From the NCBI GenBank assembly GCA_002077065.1, contig NAJO01000009.1, positions 1,054,001 to 1,118,000 on the forward strand: 64,000 nt of DNA, written 5' to 3'. Shown in pieces: positions 1-11,747 of this stretch. How positions within the stretch are numbered: the first letter of the stretch is position 1; every line of letters starts with the position of its first letter. The position numbers and the translations under genes are program-made. The notes beneath the pieces were generated by a model. It ran no database searches, was not told the DNA's origin, and saw nothing but the letters and a program-made list of their open reading frames with translations. Source of the stretch: Cryoendolithus antarcticus (Eukaryota > Ascomycota > Dothideomycetes > Cladosporiales > Cladosporiaceae).

Positions 1-817
1 CTCGACGGGCGGATCGTATGTAGGGGCCAGAAGCGGTAAGCTCAACAGCTCGAGTGCATGGAGAACATGACTCGATGGTCATCGACATAGGTTCGCGCGA
101 TGCAAGAGGCACAACGGTGACGAACAACAACTCTTCCACTATTCTACCCTCCACCCCTACGCTACTACCCAAGGCGCTGCCTCCACAGGAGTAGAGATAA
201 GCAGTCCGAGACGCAGCAAGAGTCACACCAATTCCTCTCCCAGCAAGCTAGCAAACTCCCGTCCAGTCTGGTATCTCAAGCAAGAAAGCCCACGAAAGAA
301 GGGCCCAAACTCCTCCGTTCCATACGAAAGCCGATGCCCAAGCAACTCCAACCCAATGCCGATACCCTAGCCGAGTCCACTCCAGTGATCAGAGGGCAAG
401 ACGAAGGGAAGAGCAAGAATGTACAACTCAGCTCAGCCTGGCAGTGACTGCAATGAAGATCGGGCGTCAGGCTGATAGAGCGCGCATAAAGAGCTCTATT
501 ATTCTGTTCGTTTCGTCGTGGGTGTTTTCGTGGCAAGTCGTCAGGTTTCCGATGTCCCCAGTCCAATGCACCGTGTAATGCAGTCCTGTCGTGTGATGAT
601 TATTAAGGAAGGTAAGCTAGTCGTCGCACTGTCTCCTACTTAGCCTTTCGCTTTTCGGACGACGTGGTCAGATACAAGAGCCGAGTTTACGCAGCTTGCT
701 CATGCTGCGAGATGTAGTGATTGCGTATAGCAATGATCGTGTGGTCACCCCGCTCGGGTGAGCGGACGCATGATACTACGAATGATGTTGTGTTGCCGGG
801 AGACGCTGTGCAACGCT
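1..817. other. Left-edge non-coding stretch
   Basis: This stretch lies 3' of the cyclin gene. It holds only short, low-complexity reading frames with no recognisable domain. It probably contains the cyclin 3' UTR and terminator and possibly the end of a gene outside the window. I see nothing more in it. Confidence 0.5.
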
Positions 818-2870
818 TCATCTCCAGCCATTGGGCAGGGCGTCGATCGGACTCGGGAGGCTGGCTCCGCGTACGACACGAGGAAGCTGAAAATTCTTGC
901 CCATCTCCGTCTCGACAAAGGTAGAGGCCTTCTTGTACCTCTTGTCGACGTACTTCTCGAACACGGCCAGGTGGTGCTTGCGCGGGTCTTCGCAGCACTC
1001 GAGGATGGCGTGCAGCAGTGGGCCAAGCTGGGTGTAGGTGTAGCCGGAGTAGTGAGCATGCGCGTGGCCCCAGTCACCCTTCTGCAGCATGAGACGAGCC
1101 ATGCAGTGGGCGCCGGCAGCGAGGAAGCTAGGCGTGCAACCTACGAAGCGCTCATCCATGATGGTCACCTCAAGGAAGTACTTGGCCAGCGTGCGAGTCT
1201 CAAGGTCGTAGTCATCAGCCTTGCTAATACGGCGGAGGAAGCTCATCGGTCCAGGCCAGCCGAGCTCGAATTGCAGCATGCTCAGCATGAAGCGCTCGGC
1301 CTTGAGCAGCTCGTCGACCGTGTAGCCGCCATCGACCATGTAGATGATCTCCTGGATGGTGGGGCAGTTGACCTCCTCATACTTCGCGGCAACGAAGATG
1401 GCAGTGGCGCCAACGAGCTGTAGCTTGCCAAGAGAGACGATCTTGCAAGACAAGAAGCGGTCGATGTAGTTGATGGTCAGGAACAGAGTCTCCGGCAGTA
1501 GGTTAAACCGAGAGTGGACCTGCACCACCCAGTCGATGAGGACAGCACGCATGGACCACTGGATCTCTTGCTGTGACTCCATGTACCTCGGATTGGGTGA
1601 CATGCGCGCCTCGAGCGAACGCATGTAGGCGAAGATCTCGTCACCATACTCGGCCACCATGGAGGTATCCCACAGCTCATCTTCAATGTCCTCTGGTGTG
1701 CGAGTGGCCACGACATACTCCTCCGCAACGGCAAGCTCTTGCTTGACTCTATCGTTCGCAGTGGGGACGTAGACGGTGGTGACGCCGCCAGTGCTATCGC
1801 CGCGGAGGCCGAAGGATCTTCCGGTGGTGTTGCCATCATCGTAGTAGAGCTCTGCCGTGGTGTCGTCGTAGTACTGGTGTGCTTGCTGGACTGGAGCGAC
1901 GGCAGTGACTGCGTACTGCGGCTGAACAGCAGGAATGGTAGCGATAGCAACAGGTGCGAGATACGGCTGCTCGATATGCGTTGGCAGCGACGGCTGGGCT
2001 TGGACTGAAGGTGGTAGGCTCGCTTGCGCCTGATGGCTGACCGGGCGTGGTGCAGGCTCGTCGCGAAGAGGGACCGTCTCGGTCTTGCGGACGATTTGGT
2101 GTTGGACAGGCGCGGCGGGCGCAGTTGAGATCACTGCTGGAGCCGGCACAACCTCCTTGGGTACGGCGTTGTCCGTCTCCCTCAATACCTTCGTACTCTT
2201 CTTGGCTGTCACCTTCTTGGCCTGCTCCGCGACGGCCTCGATGGTCTGTGACTGAGGAGCAGCAGGTGCAAAGTCTGCTGCTGAAGTGATACCCGAGGGC
2301 ATGGTGTTGTGCGACAAGCTCTTCGACCCGAGCGGACGCGTAGCTGGACGCGTGAATGTGGCAGCCACCTTGACAACCTCGACACCAGCAACCTTCTTCT
2401 TGTCGAGCGCCGAGTCGTCCTTCGACGGCTGTGTGAGTTTGACGTTCGCATTGGCCTCGCCGAGCACCTTCTTGTTGGCAGCCTTGACATTATCGAAGGT
2501 TGCGAACGCAGGCACTGACTTGGTGCGCTGGTGGAGGGTCTTTGCGTTGCCAGCGGCATTGATTGCTGGAAGAGGCATGTTCTCGTCGTGCACGCGCAAT
2601 GCGCGTGGTCTCTGGGGCTGTGAGAGAAAGGTCAATATCTTGATCATCATTTGGGGGAAACGGGCAGTGAGGTGAGCTTTTTTGTCTTGCATTGAGAATA
2701 CTTCGGTCATTGATACTCGTGTACAGGATGAGCTGGCGATTCCGGCAGATATCGTGTGCCCACGAGTAGTCGATATGGTCATCACATATGCTCGCCGCCG
2801 CCGCCGCCAAGATTTCACGAGTGAGGGCAGTGAGGCGAGGGGAGGGGGGGTGACCAACCTTTGCGTCCAT
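818..2870 (-). CDS. nimE: G2/mitotic-specific B-type cyclin
   Basis: This is a mitotic cyclin that activates the Cdk1 kinase at G2/M in the nucleus. The C-terminal half has the two cyclin boxes: the first contains MRAVLIDWVVQVHSRF and YIDRFLS, and the second follows the KYEEV/YMVDGGYT region. The N-terminal ~240 residues are Pro/Ala/Lys-rich and disordered, as in other B cyclins. The continuous frame runs upstream to 2857 through sequence that does not look coding. I therefore place the start at ATG 2870, with a four-codon first exon (2859-2870, MDAK), an intron at 2618-2858 (donor GTTGGT, acceptor CTCTCACAG, phase 0), and a second exon opening with PQRPRALRVHDEN. That join gives a typical fungal B-cyclin N-terminus, about 604 aa in all. 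The cyclin identity is certain. The tiny first exon is inferred from splice consensus only. Confidence 0.9.
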
Positions 2871-5486
2871 GATATATTGCGTGTTCAGAGTACCCCAGTG
2901 AGCTGTTGTCGTTGATCGGAGCGGTCGTGCGGCGTGTATTGCACCTTGTCGTGATGTTGGCGCAATAGGAGCTCACTGCGAGACACGCTCAGGTGGACTA
3001 CCACACGCGGTGCATGCGCGTCCAGATGGCAGGGTGCTGTTCAAATCCTCTCACAGCGTTGGTGATGAGGCTGTAGTCGCTGCTCGGCGTGTCGCTGTTG
3101 TCGGTATGCAATATTGGTGTAGTGGTAGTTGGTCAGAGGTGGTCGTCAAGTGAGATTGTTGATCTGCCAAAACATGGAAGCGACGGGCGAGCTTCGGAGA
3201 AGTCCGCAAGCTCGAAATCCGGGGATGATGTCAAGTTTCGACACGTCTCCCTGGAAGCTGCTGAAATCACAATTACTTCACGCACGGCCTCAGGTGTCGC
3301 ACCATATCGCTCATAAATCAGCGAGAGAAACACTCACTACTACTGATAATACTCATGGAGTCAAAGACATTGTAAGCACCTCATTGCGGCCGTCGTACAA
3401 CCTTTTGACAGCTTCACACGCGTTCTGCACGATCAAAGCTTCAGAACACGAAAAGTGCCGCGCTTCACGTGACCATTGCACCTTCGATCAAGCGGCTCAA
3501 GAAACAACGAATGCAGCATCATGATGAGCTTCGATGCCCATCATCACCGGCTATCATCATCAACAACGATCCGCGACACGATCTGATGCGTCGTCGCATG
3601 TGCGCGACGCTGCCAGCTCTGCCAATCGTTGACGCACTCCGCCGACTGCTGAAACGGGGCTAGACCGAGCGATGCACCGATGCATCCCGCCATCGAGCCC
3701 CGAGGCGCATGCGCATGCGATATCGCTGAGGAGACATAACAATTATGCAAATCCATCACAACCATGGAGTCTTAGGCAACGTACATGTACTCATGGAAGT
3801 TTTCGGCGAGAGCGCCAATAATGGCAAGCGCGACGATGAAGCCCGTTTGCGATTGCTCACGGCTGGTGTACTGCGAGACAGGATGAACTACTTTGCCGGA
3901 CACCCAAGTCGAAAGTCACTCGAGCCGAGAGCTCAGCGAAAGCCATTGCCGGGATCAAGCCAACTTACCACGCCGTGAAGCGATAATTGATGAGCAGATT
4001 GCGCTCTGCGAGCGCACAGAAGGTAACAGTCAATTGACATAAGAACGAATCTCTGCACCATCACGATCATATATGTCCACAGCATCTGCACAAACACCCA
4101 GCAGCCCCCACTACTGACATCGATCATCCATCCAGAAACATTCACCTTGCATCTCACTCGCTCTGCCTGCAGCAGCGCCAGAACCTAGATCATCCTGCCC
4201 CAGGCACAGCCGTAACACAAAGCGCACACCCTGTGTGTCCGCGGCAACACTCGCCGAACTTGAGCCACAAACGCAAGACATCCAGTCTCATGATATCCAT
4301 CGCTTCGTGCCTCCCTCACAGAACCACGCATCTCACCACGCGCATATAGTCAGGGCAAAGGAAGCGGTGTTGCGCGAGCGTGGCCCCGCTCTGATTGGCG
4401 CGCATGGCGCTTTGCGACTTCAAACTTGGAGCTAGACGGGCAGGTGAGAAAGACGGTGATGCGCTGCAGCTTGGTGGGGGAAGGACTTGCACTGCGTTGA
4501 TTTCTCGAGGGTATTCTGCGGGCTATCATATGATGATGCGCTATGCGTGGGAGTAGTGAGAGGGGAGTACATATCGCAGCTTTGTTTCGGTAGGATGATT
4601 TGGAGAGGCACTTACTGTGACCTTTTGCCTAGAGGTTGCTGAGGTAGCCATTGGAGTCATGGCCACTATGCTATACTCGCCATTCCATAGCAATACTACT
4701 GGTCGCATCAATCAATGCTGGATCAAGCCAGCGCCTGAAATGATGTCTCAAGAACGCAGCGTGATATTGCATGTGTTCCGGGCGCCCAAATGACCAGCTT
4801 GTTGGCTCGCGCCAGCCCACACCACGCAAGCCAGCCCGCACATGACTTCCTGTCGCACACATTCGATTCCTTTCTTTTCCCCACACCATTGCCTTGTCAT
4901 ACGCTTCTGATACAACTTATTATTCGACGTACTGACTTCCGTGACTAGGTGATTGGTTGACTTCGCTTCTCTGCCGTGAAGTGAGAAATAGCGAATTCGC
5001 TGCTCTCCCTTGCTCGCCCGACTGGCGAGCTGACTGGCGACAGCGAGGCTTGGGGCCAGCGACATCAGAACGACTTGCTACTTGGTGGCAGAGTAGTCGG
5101 ATAGCAGGCGATCGAGGTAAGTTATCGAAAGAAGCACCATACTGTCATTGACGTACAGAGACAACTGCCTCCCTGTCCTCAGCCCAGCACCGCCTGGCGG
5201 CGGGCGGGTGGAAGCGCTACAACCCATCGTGCTTATTCTGCCTTGCTATCATTCGTCAACCTACCCTACGGCTATTAGAATCGAATCTGAGTGACAGAAG
5301 CTCACTTATATCATTGCAGACTGTCCAATACCTCGTTGACGCTGTCGGTCTCCGCACAGCCGACTGTGTTGCGCCGACGACGGCGACCTTCGGCCAAGCA
5401 CCCTACCGAGTTCATACAACCTGCAGTCGACTTCAAGACAGTATAGCGCACCTCGCTGTGGGCAAGAGCTATATCTGGGTGGCAAT
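2871..5486. promoter_or_regulatory. Divergent intergenic region, cyclin B / Zn2Cys6 gene
   Basis: This 2.6-kb gap separates two divergently transcribed genes and must hold both promoters and 5' leaders. All reading frames are short and unconvincing. A good donor (GTAAGT at 5117) and a good acceptor (ATTGCAG ending 5319) could bound a 203-nt intron in the leader of the downstream gene. This is inference without transcript support. Long leaders fit a cell-cycle gene and a regulator. Confidence 0.4.
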
Positions 5487-7657
5487 ATGGACCTCAGCAA
5501 TATGCTGACTGGTGACGCACCGTCAGGTAATCGCACCACGGTGGGCAACCAGCAGCAGGATTCGCATCAGCATACAAGACGATACGAACACCCTCACAAT
5601 GGCTACGGACGCGGTCATGGTGATATGAACAACTTCCAGCGGCCTATGCGAGCCAGCAACGCTGTCGCCGGCAGTTCCGGCTACCCGAGGACGTCGCCCG
5701 CCAAGAAGAACCAGAAGCAAGTGATCTTCCAATTAATCGACGATCACGACTCCCGCATCCAAGCGCGGTTGCCCATGAGGGTCATCATATCACCTCACGA
5801 TACCACCGAGTCAATCATAACGACCGTCAAGAACTTCTACGGCTTGTACGAGTACGGTGTCAGCTTCGAGAGCAAGGAGGGCATCAGCATCATTGCAGCC
5901 TACGACAACTTCGACAACGACATGGTTATTCATGTCAGAGGTGTCAAGCCGCCTCCAGTCGTTCAGCAAGAACGAGCGCATACTACTTCGCCCAAGAAGC
6001 CTACGCTTGGCGCACCGTTTGAGGGGCGCGCAGCCAGCCACGCACACTCGCCTGCGAAGACTACTCGCACAGGGACTCGTAGCATGTCTCCTCGTTCCGA
6101 GTATGATCGACGCAGTGTGTCTGCTGCTCCTGGCGGGAAGGCACGCAAGCCAAAGAGCAAGGATGCGATTGCTGGTGCAGAGAATGATGGGTATAGTAGC
6201 GATGATGGTGGGAATGGATCTGTGACTAGCTCGCGCAGGTCGAAGACGGAGCTCGTCAATGCTGAGATCAGTGTTGACAATATCGTTGAGGGCGGTAGGC
6301 GAAAGCGGGCGTTCGAGAGTTCGGTAAGTGATGCTATAATCGTGAGTATGTCACGCAAGCTGACAAGATCTAGGAACTGCCTCTCTTCGTTCCTCCACAA
6401 GTACCCATGAGTGCTTCGATCTCTTCGCTGTCTCCGCAGCGTCGTGGCGGTCTAGGTCAAATGGCCTCGCCATACGCCTACAACAACCAGCAGACGTTCT
6501 CATACACGCAACCACTGCCATCTCCGCAGAGCCACGGCAGTGCGCAATTCGTTCACCCTGGCGCACCTGCCAATGGATATGGTCAGTTCCCGCCTCCACC
6601 TCGACAGCTGAGGGGTGGCCGGCCAAGTGCGACGTACTACCCACCAGCTCGCTACAGCGGAAGCGGCATCATGCCTACGCCTGACCCAACAAACGGCAGC
6701 GTGATCTCCGATGAAGACGTTGCTATCCAGCTCATGCGCCTGGGTAACGCCTCGAATTTCTCCTCTCATGGACGGACATCGACGTCCACCGTTGATGATG
6801 CACTCAGCGGCAAGGCTGAGGCAGCCTCATCAGATGAGGAGGACGAGGAAGATGACATCGAGAACTCAAGCGAGCGAGCTGGCCTCCCGGCTGTGCCGCG
6901 CTGGCCGAAGAACGATGTTGCACCTGCGCGGAAGAAGCAGCGTGTGAAGACCGAGTTGCACAGCGACAACACCAGCGCAGATGACTATGATGACCACCGT
7001 GACGGAACGTTCAAGGGTGATAGCGACGAAGTCATGCCCGATGCATCGACGCAGCGCCGAATTAGCAAGTCAAAGCCAAAGCCTCGTCTACCATCCCTCC
7101 CCACTAACACGAGCGACACCATGGCCCGGCCTCGCTCGATGTCGATGGCTAAGCCGAAGCCTCGACCTCTCACTACTGCCCTACATTCCCACACCTTTCC
7201 ACCTTCAGCCAAGGTCCCGATGTCACCCGCTTCTCTCCCCTCGCAGTCTCGCAAGCCTTCCCTCGCCTCGGCCTCGACGATCACCTTCTCCCACTCTCTC
7301 CTCAATCCGGATGAAGAGGACCTCTCCTCGAAACCGCGCTGCCAGCGTTGCCGCAAGAGCAAGAAAGGCTGCGATCGTCAGCGCCCTTGCGGGCGATGCA
7401 AGGACGCTGGGATCGGACATGAGGGTTGCGTGTCAGAAGATGAGGGCAATGGGCGACGCGGTAGGTATGGACGTCATATGGGCGTCGGCGTCAAGAAGGG
7501 CGAAGATGGGAGTGCGGAGGGTATGTCGATGGATGGCAATGAGGGCATGGGGAGTGTGAACGGTGGGATGATGGACGCGGTGGCGGGGCCGGCGAACGGA
7601 GCCCTGTTCCTGGCACCTGCTCAGGGCGCAACGGGTGGGAAGAAAAGGAAGCGATAG
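5487..7657 (+). CDS. PB1-like N-terminal / C-terminal Zn2Cys6 transcription factor-like protein
   Basis: This is a putative nuclear DNA-binding regulator. Exon 1 is 5487-6323, the intron 6324-6373 (GTAAGT...CTGACAAGATCTAG, 50 nt, phase 0) and exon 2 6374-7657, giving 706 aa. Residues ~70-155 form a compact alpha/beta region (VIFQLIDDHDSRIQARLPMR and onward) resembling a PB1-like module. The middle is long and disordered, rich in Ser/Pro/Lys with acidic blocks. A canonical fungal zinc cluster (C-X2-C-X6-C-X5-C-X2-C-X9-C) sits at residues 602-631, close to the C-terminus, instead of the usual N-terminal place. A basic KKRKR tail ends the protein and may be a nuclear localisation signal. No fungal_trans middle-homology domain is visible. 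The target genes are unknown. The splice join keeps the frame exactly. Confidence 0.85.
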
Positions 7658-8545
7658 CGGCGAAGTGATGAGCTGGGAAGACGTGCACCGAGGATGACAG
7701 TGTGCTGGCAGCAAGCGAAGAATCAAGCAACTTGGTCTCGGTGGAGATTTTTGGGTGATCACTGGGTCGCAGTGCTGACGCTGGGAGGAGTGGAAATTTC
7801 GGCACGATGCGACACGAGACATTCTTACAGGCTCTTTTCCGTGTCTCAAAAGCGAAGCGTAAACAATGCGCAACAGAGGTCAATAAGATGTTGAAGAGAG
7901 GTACGGGTGACTTGAGTTTGATGAAAGGGATTTGGTGGGCGGGTCACACGATGTAATGCTCTTTTCGTACTTGCATGTCAACTTCGCACCTCGCACCGTG
8001 TCAATTCGATCTCTTGAGCGATCATGCATTTGTTCTCGTCTGTGCCTCGTCGAGCGCAATGCATGCAGATGTATATTCCGAGTGTCCCTTTGGTGACACA
8101 GCCCCATCGACGAAACAAGCTCGCGCTAGAGGCTGTGCCTCGCGCTCCTGCAGGATGGTGGCCTGCCACTACCTCCTTGTACAGTTGCTGAATCCAGAAG
8201 CCCTTCGAGAGAAGCCAACATGTACTCTAAATACTCAGTTTCCTGTGGCCAAATTCTACGTCTCCATATCAATAGGAAGTCTCGACGCAATCTCCCTAGT
8301 ATAACCATCTCGCAGCGGCTTACGCGTCGTGAAGCTTGAGGATAGTAGCAAACACTTGGCTCGCCATTGCATGATCTCGCATCTGCTCCTGGACGTCTTG
8401 TCATCGCGATCTGAAGGAGGTGTGCCCTACTATCGGTCGGACAGGCCAGCAGCATTCAAAGTCTACCCAAATCGGCGCGCCAGATCTAGAACATCGCACT
8501 AAGCTGGCCTTCATATCTAGCCAAGCCCTCCAAGCGAACCCCACG
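7658..8545. other. Intergenic region upstream of transglutaminase-like gene
   Basis: This 0.9-kb gap lies between two plus-strand genes. It should contain the terminator of the first and the promoter of the second. The frame of the downstream gene is open back to 8420, but that segment lacks family-like sequence. I treat it as leader. No repeats or RNA genes were seen. Confidence 0.4.
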
Positions 8546-10780
8546 ATGGCGGACGTAGAAGAGCCTCGCCCGATGACTCTCGCCGAGCGCAAAGCAGCGC
8601 TGCAACTCTCACACGTCCGCGACAATCCCAAGGTTCAGTATCCTAGTAGTCCTCGACCGCGCCCACCACCACCAGCGCCTAAGCCAGGACTGCCCATGCG
8701 GCCGGATCTACCTAACCGAGTGGCAACAGCAAACAATCCACCATTACGAGATCATGCTACAATCAACGGAGAAGGCATTGGCAATCACCCGGCGCCGCCA
8801 CCCATCGATGGCACTTCAGCGAACGGCATGGACGGGATCTCACGACCTGCGCTACCTCCGAGGACTTCGAACGGAAGCTCGCAAGGCCCGCGGCTACCGT
8901 CTCGGACGCCGTCAATGCAATTCTCGCCTGCTTTGCCACCGAGAAGGCCCTCAGCAACGCCATCGAAAGGCTCTCGCCGGCCGTCTGAGATGCAGCTCAC
9001 GCGGCGAGAGTCACAGGAGTCGATCAGCTCGATCGGGACGAATTTCTCTGCTGTTTCTGGGCGGTCGAACGGGACGTCTGTGACTTCGGGGAGCCAGTAC
9101 GCCATCAAAGCGCCGGAGTTCGATGCATCGAAATTGCCTGCTCTGCCTCCCAAGCGGACGCAGGAGGAGAAGGACGCTCAAGCTTTGAAGGATCGACAGG
9201 CTGCTGCTAGAAAGGGGTCGAGTTCGAGTATGCTACCGAATGCACTCAGACGTGACAAAGGACCGAGTTTGCCTTCGAGACCTGCTGCTAGACCTACGGC
9301 AGGACGAAGTGGCGAAGTGTCATGGGTAGCATCGAATGGCGCGCCTGCCACGAAAGGTGCAACGGACGAGACTAGACGACTCAGCAATGGCACATCTCCT
9401 GCACCGGTCCCGTCACCTGCAACAAGACAAATCGCAGCACCTCCACCGAAGAGATCTGCACTTGAGATGGGCTTTGCAAATACAGCCACGAAGTCTCCAG
9501 CACTGCCCGGCGCCCGTCCAGGTTCCACACCAGCGACTAACGGGGCTCCACCACCACTACCCACAGCATCAAAACCCGACCTTAGCGCGTTGCAAGCTTC
9601 GAAGCCAAAGTCGGCGGCGTCTGGTCCTGCTCCACAGATACAAGACCTGCCAGGCGCGTGTCTCCACTGTCGCGACTTTTCTGCGCCTGATGCTCACGCC
9701 GCTCGCTTCCCGCGTGAGAGTATACCTTCCACCGACATCGGCTGGCTGGCTAACCAATTGACTTCACCCTTTCCAAGTGCGACGGACAAAGCACGAGCAA
9801 TCTTTACCTGGCTGCACCACAACGTCGCTTATGATGTGGTGGCCTTCTTCAATGACAACGTGAAGCCTTCAACACCTGCAAGTACCCTGAATTCCGGACT
9901 CGCAGTGTGTGAGGGGTATGCTGGTCTGTTCTCCACCCTCGCCATCAAGGCTGGACTGGAATGTTTCGTCGTCTCTGGCGCTAGCAAAGGCTACGGCCAC
10001 AGTCCTCTCGCCCCCGGTCAGGCTATTCCAGCATTCAAGTCAACCCATGCCTGGAACGCCGTGAAGATCGATGGCGGCGTATGGAAGCTCATCGATCCCT
10101 GTTGGGGTGCAGGACATGTGCAGAAAGAAGGGCCGCTGTATACGAAGAAGTTCAGCCCGGAGCGGTTCACGCAGTCAAACGCAGACTTCGGCACCGATCA
10201 CTTCCCAAGCGATGATACGAAGCAGTTCCGTGAGGATGCACGAGTGGTGAGCTATGAACAGTATTTCCGTGGCCAACCAAATGGCACTGGCTGTCTTGTG
10301 TAAGTTATTCTTAGATCTGTTGAGTTCTTCTTGTACGGACAACTAACGGATCTTTATAGCAACAAAGGTACTGCTTCGGAAGAAGGCTTCGCTCCGAACT
10401 CCTTCACCCCGATAGCCAACCCCATCCTCCCCTCCACCCTTCCCGGACCGACAGTCCGCTTCATGTTTCAGAAAGTCTGCCCCCACTGGGATCAGGTACG
10501 ACACGGCAAAGGCGCTCCTTATACTTATCTCCTCAATTGCAGTGCTCTAAAGGACGACAAGCACAAGGGCTATCAGGCCATGAATCACAAGGACGGTGTG
10601 TGGTGGCTTGACGTCCCGGTCCGGGATCTCGGTGGACCGGGCGAGGATGTTGCCATTGTGGCGCTTTCGGAGTTTTGCAAACGGGATGGGAGGGGCTTGA
10701 GGGCTGAGGAGTGGACTAATAGGCACGGGAAGAGCTGGAGTTGCGATTTCAAGGGAGTTGCGAATTGGAAGGTGGGGTGA
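8546..10780 (+). CDS. Transglutaminase-like domain protein
   Basis: This has a papain-fold transglutaminase-like core, of the kind found in fungal cytokinesis and cell-cortex proteins. Exon 1 is 8546-10299, the intron 10300-10359 (GTAAGT, branch CTAAC, TTTATAG, phase 2) and exon 2 10360-10780; 724 aa. Residues 1-~370 are Pro/Ser-rich and disordered, with many PPPP/PALPP tracts that could bind SH3 domains. The core starts at about residue 385 (DLPGACLHC). The catalytic triad is intact: Cys455 (AVCEGYAG), His501 (THAWN) and Asp517 (KLIDPCWG). No SH3 domain is present, so it is not a standard full-length Cyk3. The C-terminal exon (VRFMFQKVCPHW...) is a beta-rich domain seen after the core in these fungal proteins. 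ATG 8546 (MADVEEPRPMTLAERKAAL) was chosen over an in-frame start at 8420 because it opens the conserved N-terminus. Whether it cross-links or cleaves anything is unknown. Confidence 0.85.
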
Positions 10781-11184
10781 TGTTGTGTGTCTTCTATACC
10801 CTGAGATCACTACACCCGAGCTGGCACACCCGCAGCCTGGGCATATATACCCTCTAACGAGCAACTCGACGACAATGCCGCGGTCGGGTGACTCCCGGCA
10901 TGCAGACAGAAATCAGCGCGTCTATATTGGCCCCTCGCGCAGCTTTCAATACGGAAGGGATGACGGTACTCCCGTTCAAACCATCTGAGGGTATTCGACC
11001 GAGCAGTCGCGTCACCCTCACCTCTTTGTCACGATCCCACTGACTAGCTCCCTCCATCAATGCAGTGCGCTTGTAGTCCAATCTTTCCATCACTGCGACT
11101 CCCTCCTCACGCTCTCAGCCTTGCGCCTCCGAGGCATGGCTGATCTCATCGTGAACGGCATCGAAGCTTCATTCATTTTTTGGA
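10781..11184. terminator. Convergent 3' intergenic region
   Basis: This is a 404-bp space between two genes that point toward each other (transglutaminase-like and LSM3), so it should carry both polyadenylation regions. It is moderately AT-rich with a CATATATACC tract near 10850. I see no coding signal. Confidence 0.35.
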
Positions 11185-11534
11185 TCATTGCTGCGGACTG
11201 ATTAAGACCACCGAGTCGCCGCGCACGAACAACATCTCGCTGTTCTTCGTCACTGTTCTCGGCTCATCGGCGCCTTCGGTCTCGTCGTCGAAGATGTAGA
11301 TCGTCTCCTCCACTTCGCCGAGGACGAGGTTGCAGTGGCTGTCGTATGCCTGATACAAGACATCAGCATTAGATATGTCAGATCGAGAGAGACAGATCGT
11401 ACATGTAGCCTTCCCTTCAACTCGCGATCACCGCGCAACTTTACAAACACTGTCTCGTTCAATGAGAGGCGGACAAGGTCTAGAGGTTCGTTGACGTTGG
11501 TCGCACTCTCTGATGGGGACTCGGCGTCGGCCAT
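11185..11534 (-). CDS. LSM3: U6 snRNA-associated Sm-like protein LSm3
   Basis: This is a subunit of the heptameric LSm rings: LSm2-8 binds U6 snRNA in the nucleus, and LSm1-7 promotes decapping and mRNA decay in the cytoplasm. Exon 1 is 11403-11534, the intron 11350-11402 (53 nt, phase 0, GTACGA...TATCAG) and exon 2 11185-11349; 98 aa, normal for LSm3. The Sm1 motif is [28 protein letters not shown] with HCNLVLG directly after the splice (exon 2 opens AYDSHCN). The Sm2 motif is [12 protein letters not shown] near the C-terminus. The start at 11534 gives [10 protein letters not shown], matching the family's short acidic lead. Its start lies only 213 bp from the start of the divergent PIF1 gene. 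Confidence 0.93.
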
Positions 11535-11747
11535 GGGTATCAGAGAGGAGGGGTGGAGGACGGGCGGCGCTTGAAGAGTCGACAGGGCGGAATGGAGGGA
11601 ATGGCGCCAGTGAGGTCGCAGATTACTATCTGATCCCAAAGCCGTTATCTGATCGTCTCGGAGCCTTCCTCCGAGCCTCCGAGCTGCACCCCCGCCTGCT
11701 TCGCGTCGAGTTCGCGTGTCTGGCAATCAGCAAAGACCAGAAGATGC
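11535..11747. promoter_or_regulatory. Short bidirectional promoter LSM3/PIF1
   Basis: Only 213 bp separate the start codons of LSM3 (minus) and PIF1 (plus). Both 5' leaders and promoters must fit here, or extend into the opposite gene. No obvious TATA box is seen. The shared control is inferred from spacing. Confidence 0.5.

Noticed and set aside
758..1423. 221-aa open frame antisense to the cyclin
   Set aside because: It covers the conserved cyclin boxes on the other strand; a shadow of GC-rich third positions.
8420..8545. Upstream extension of the transglutaminase-like protein
   Set aside because: In frame but without conserved character. The start at 8546 opens family-like sequence.
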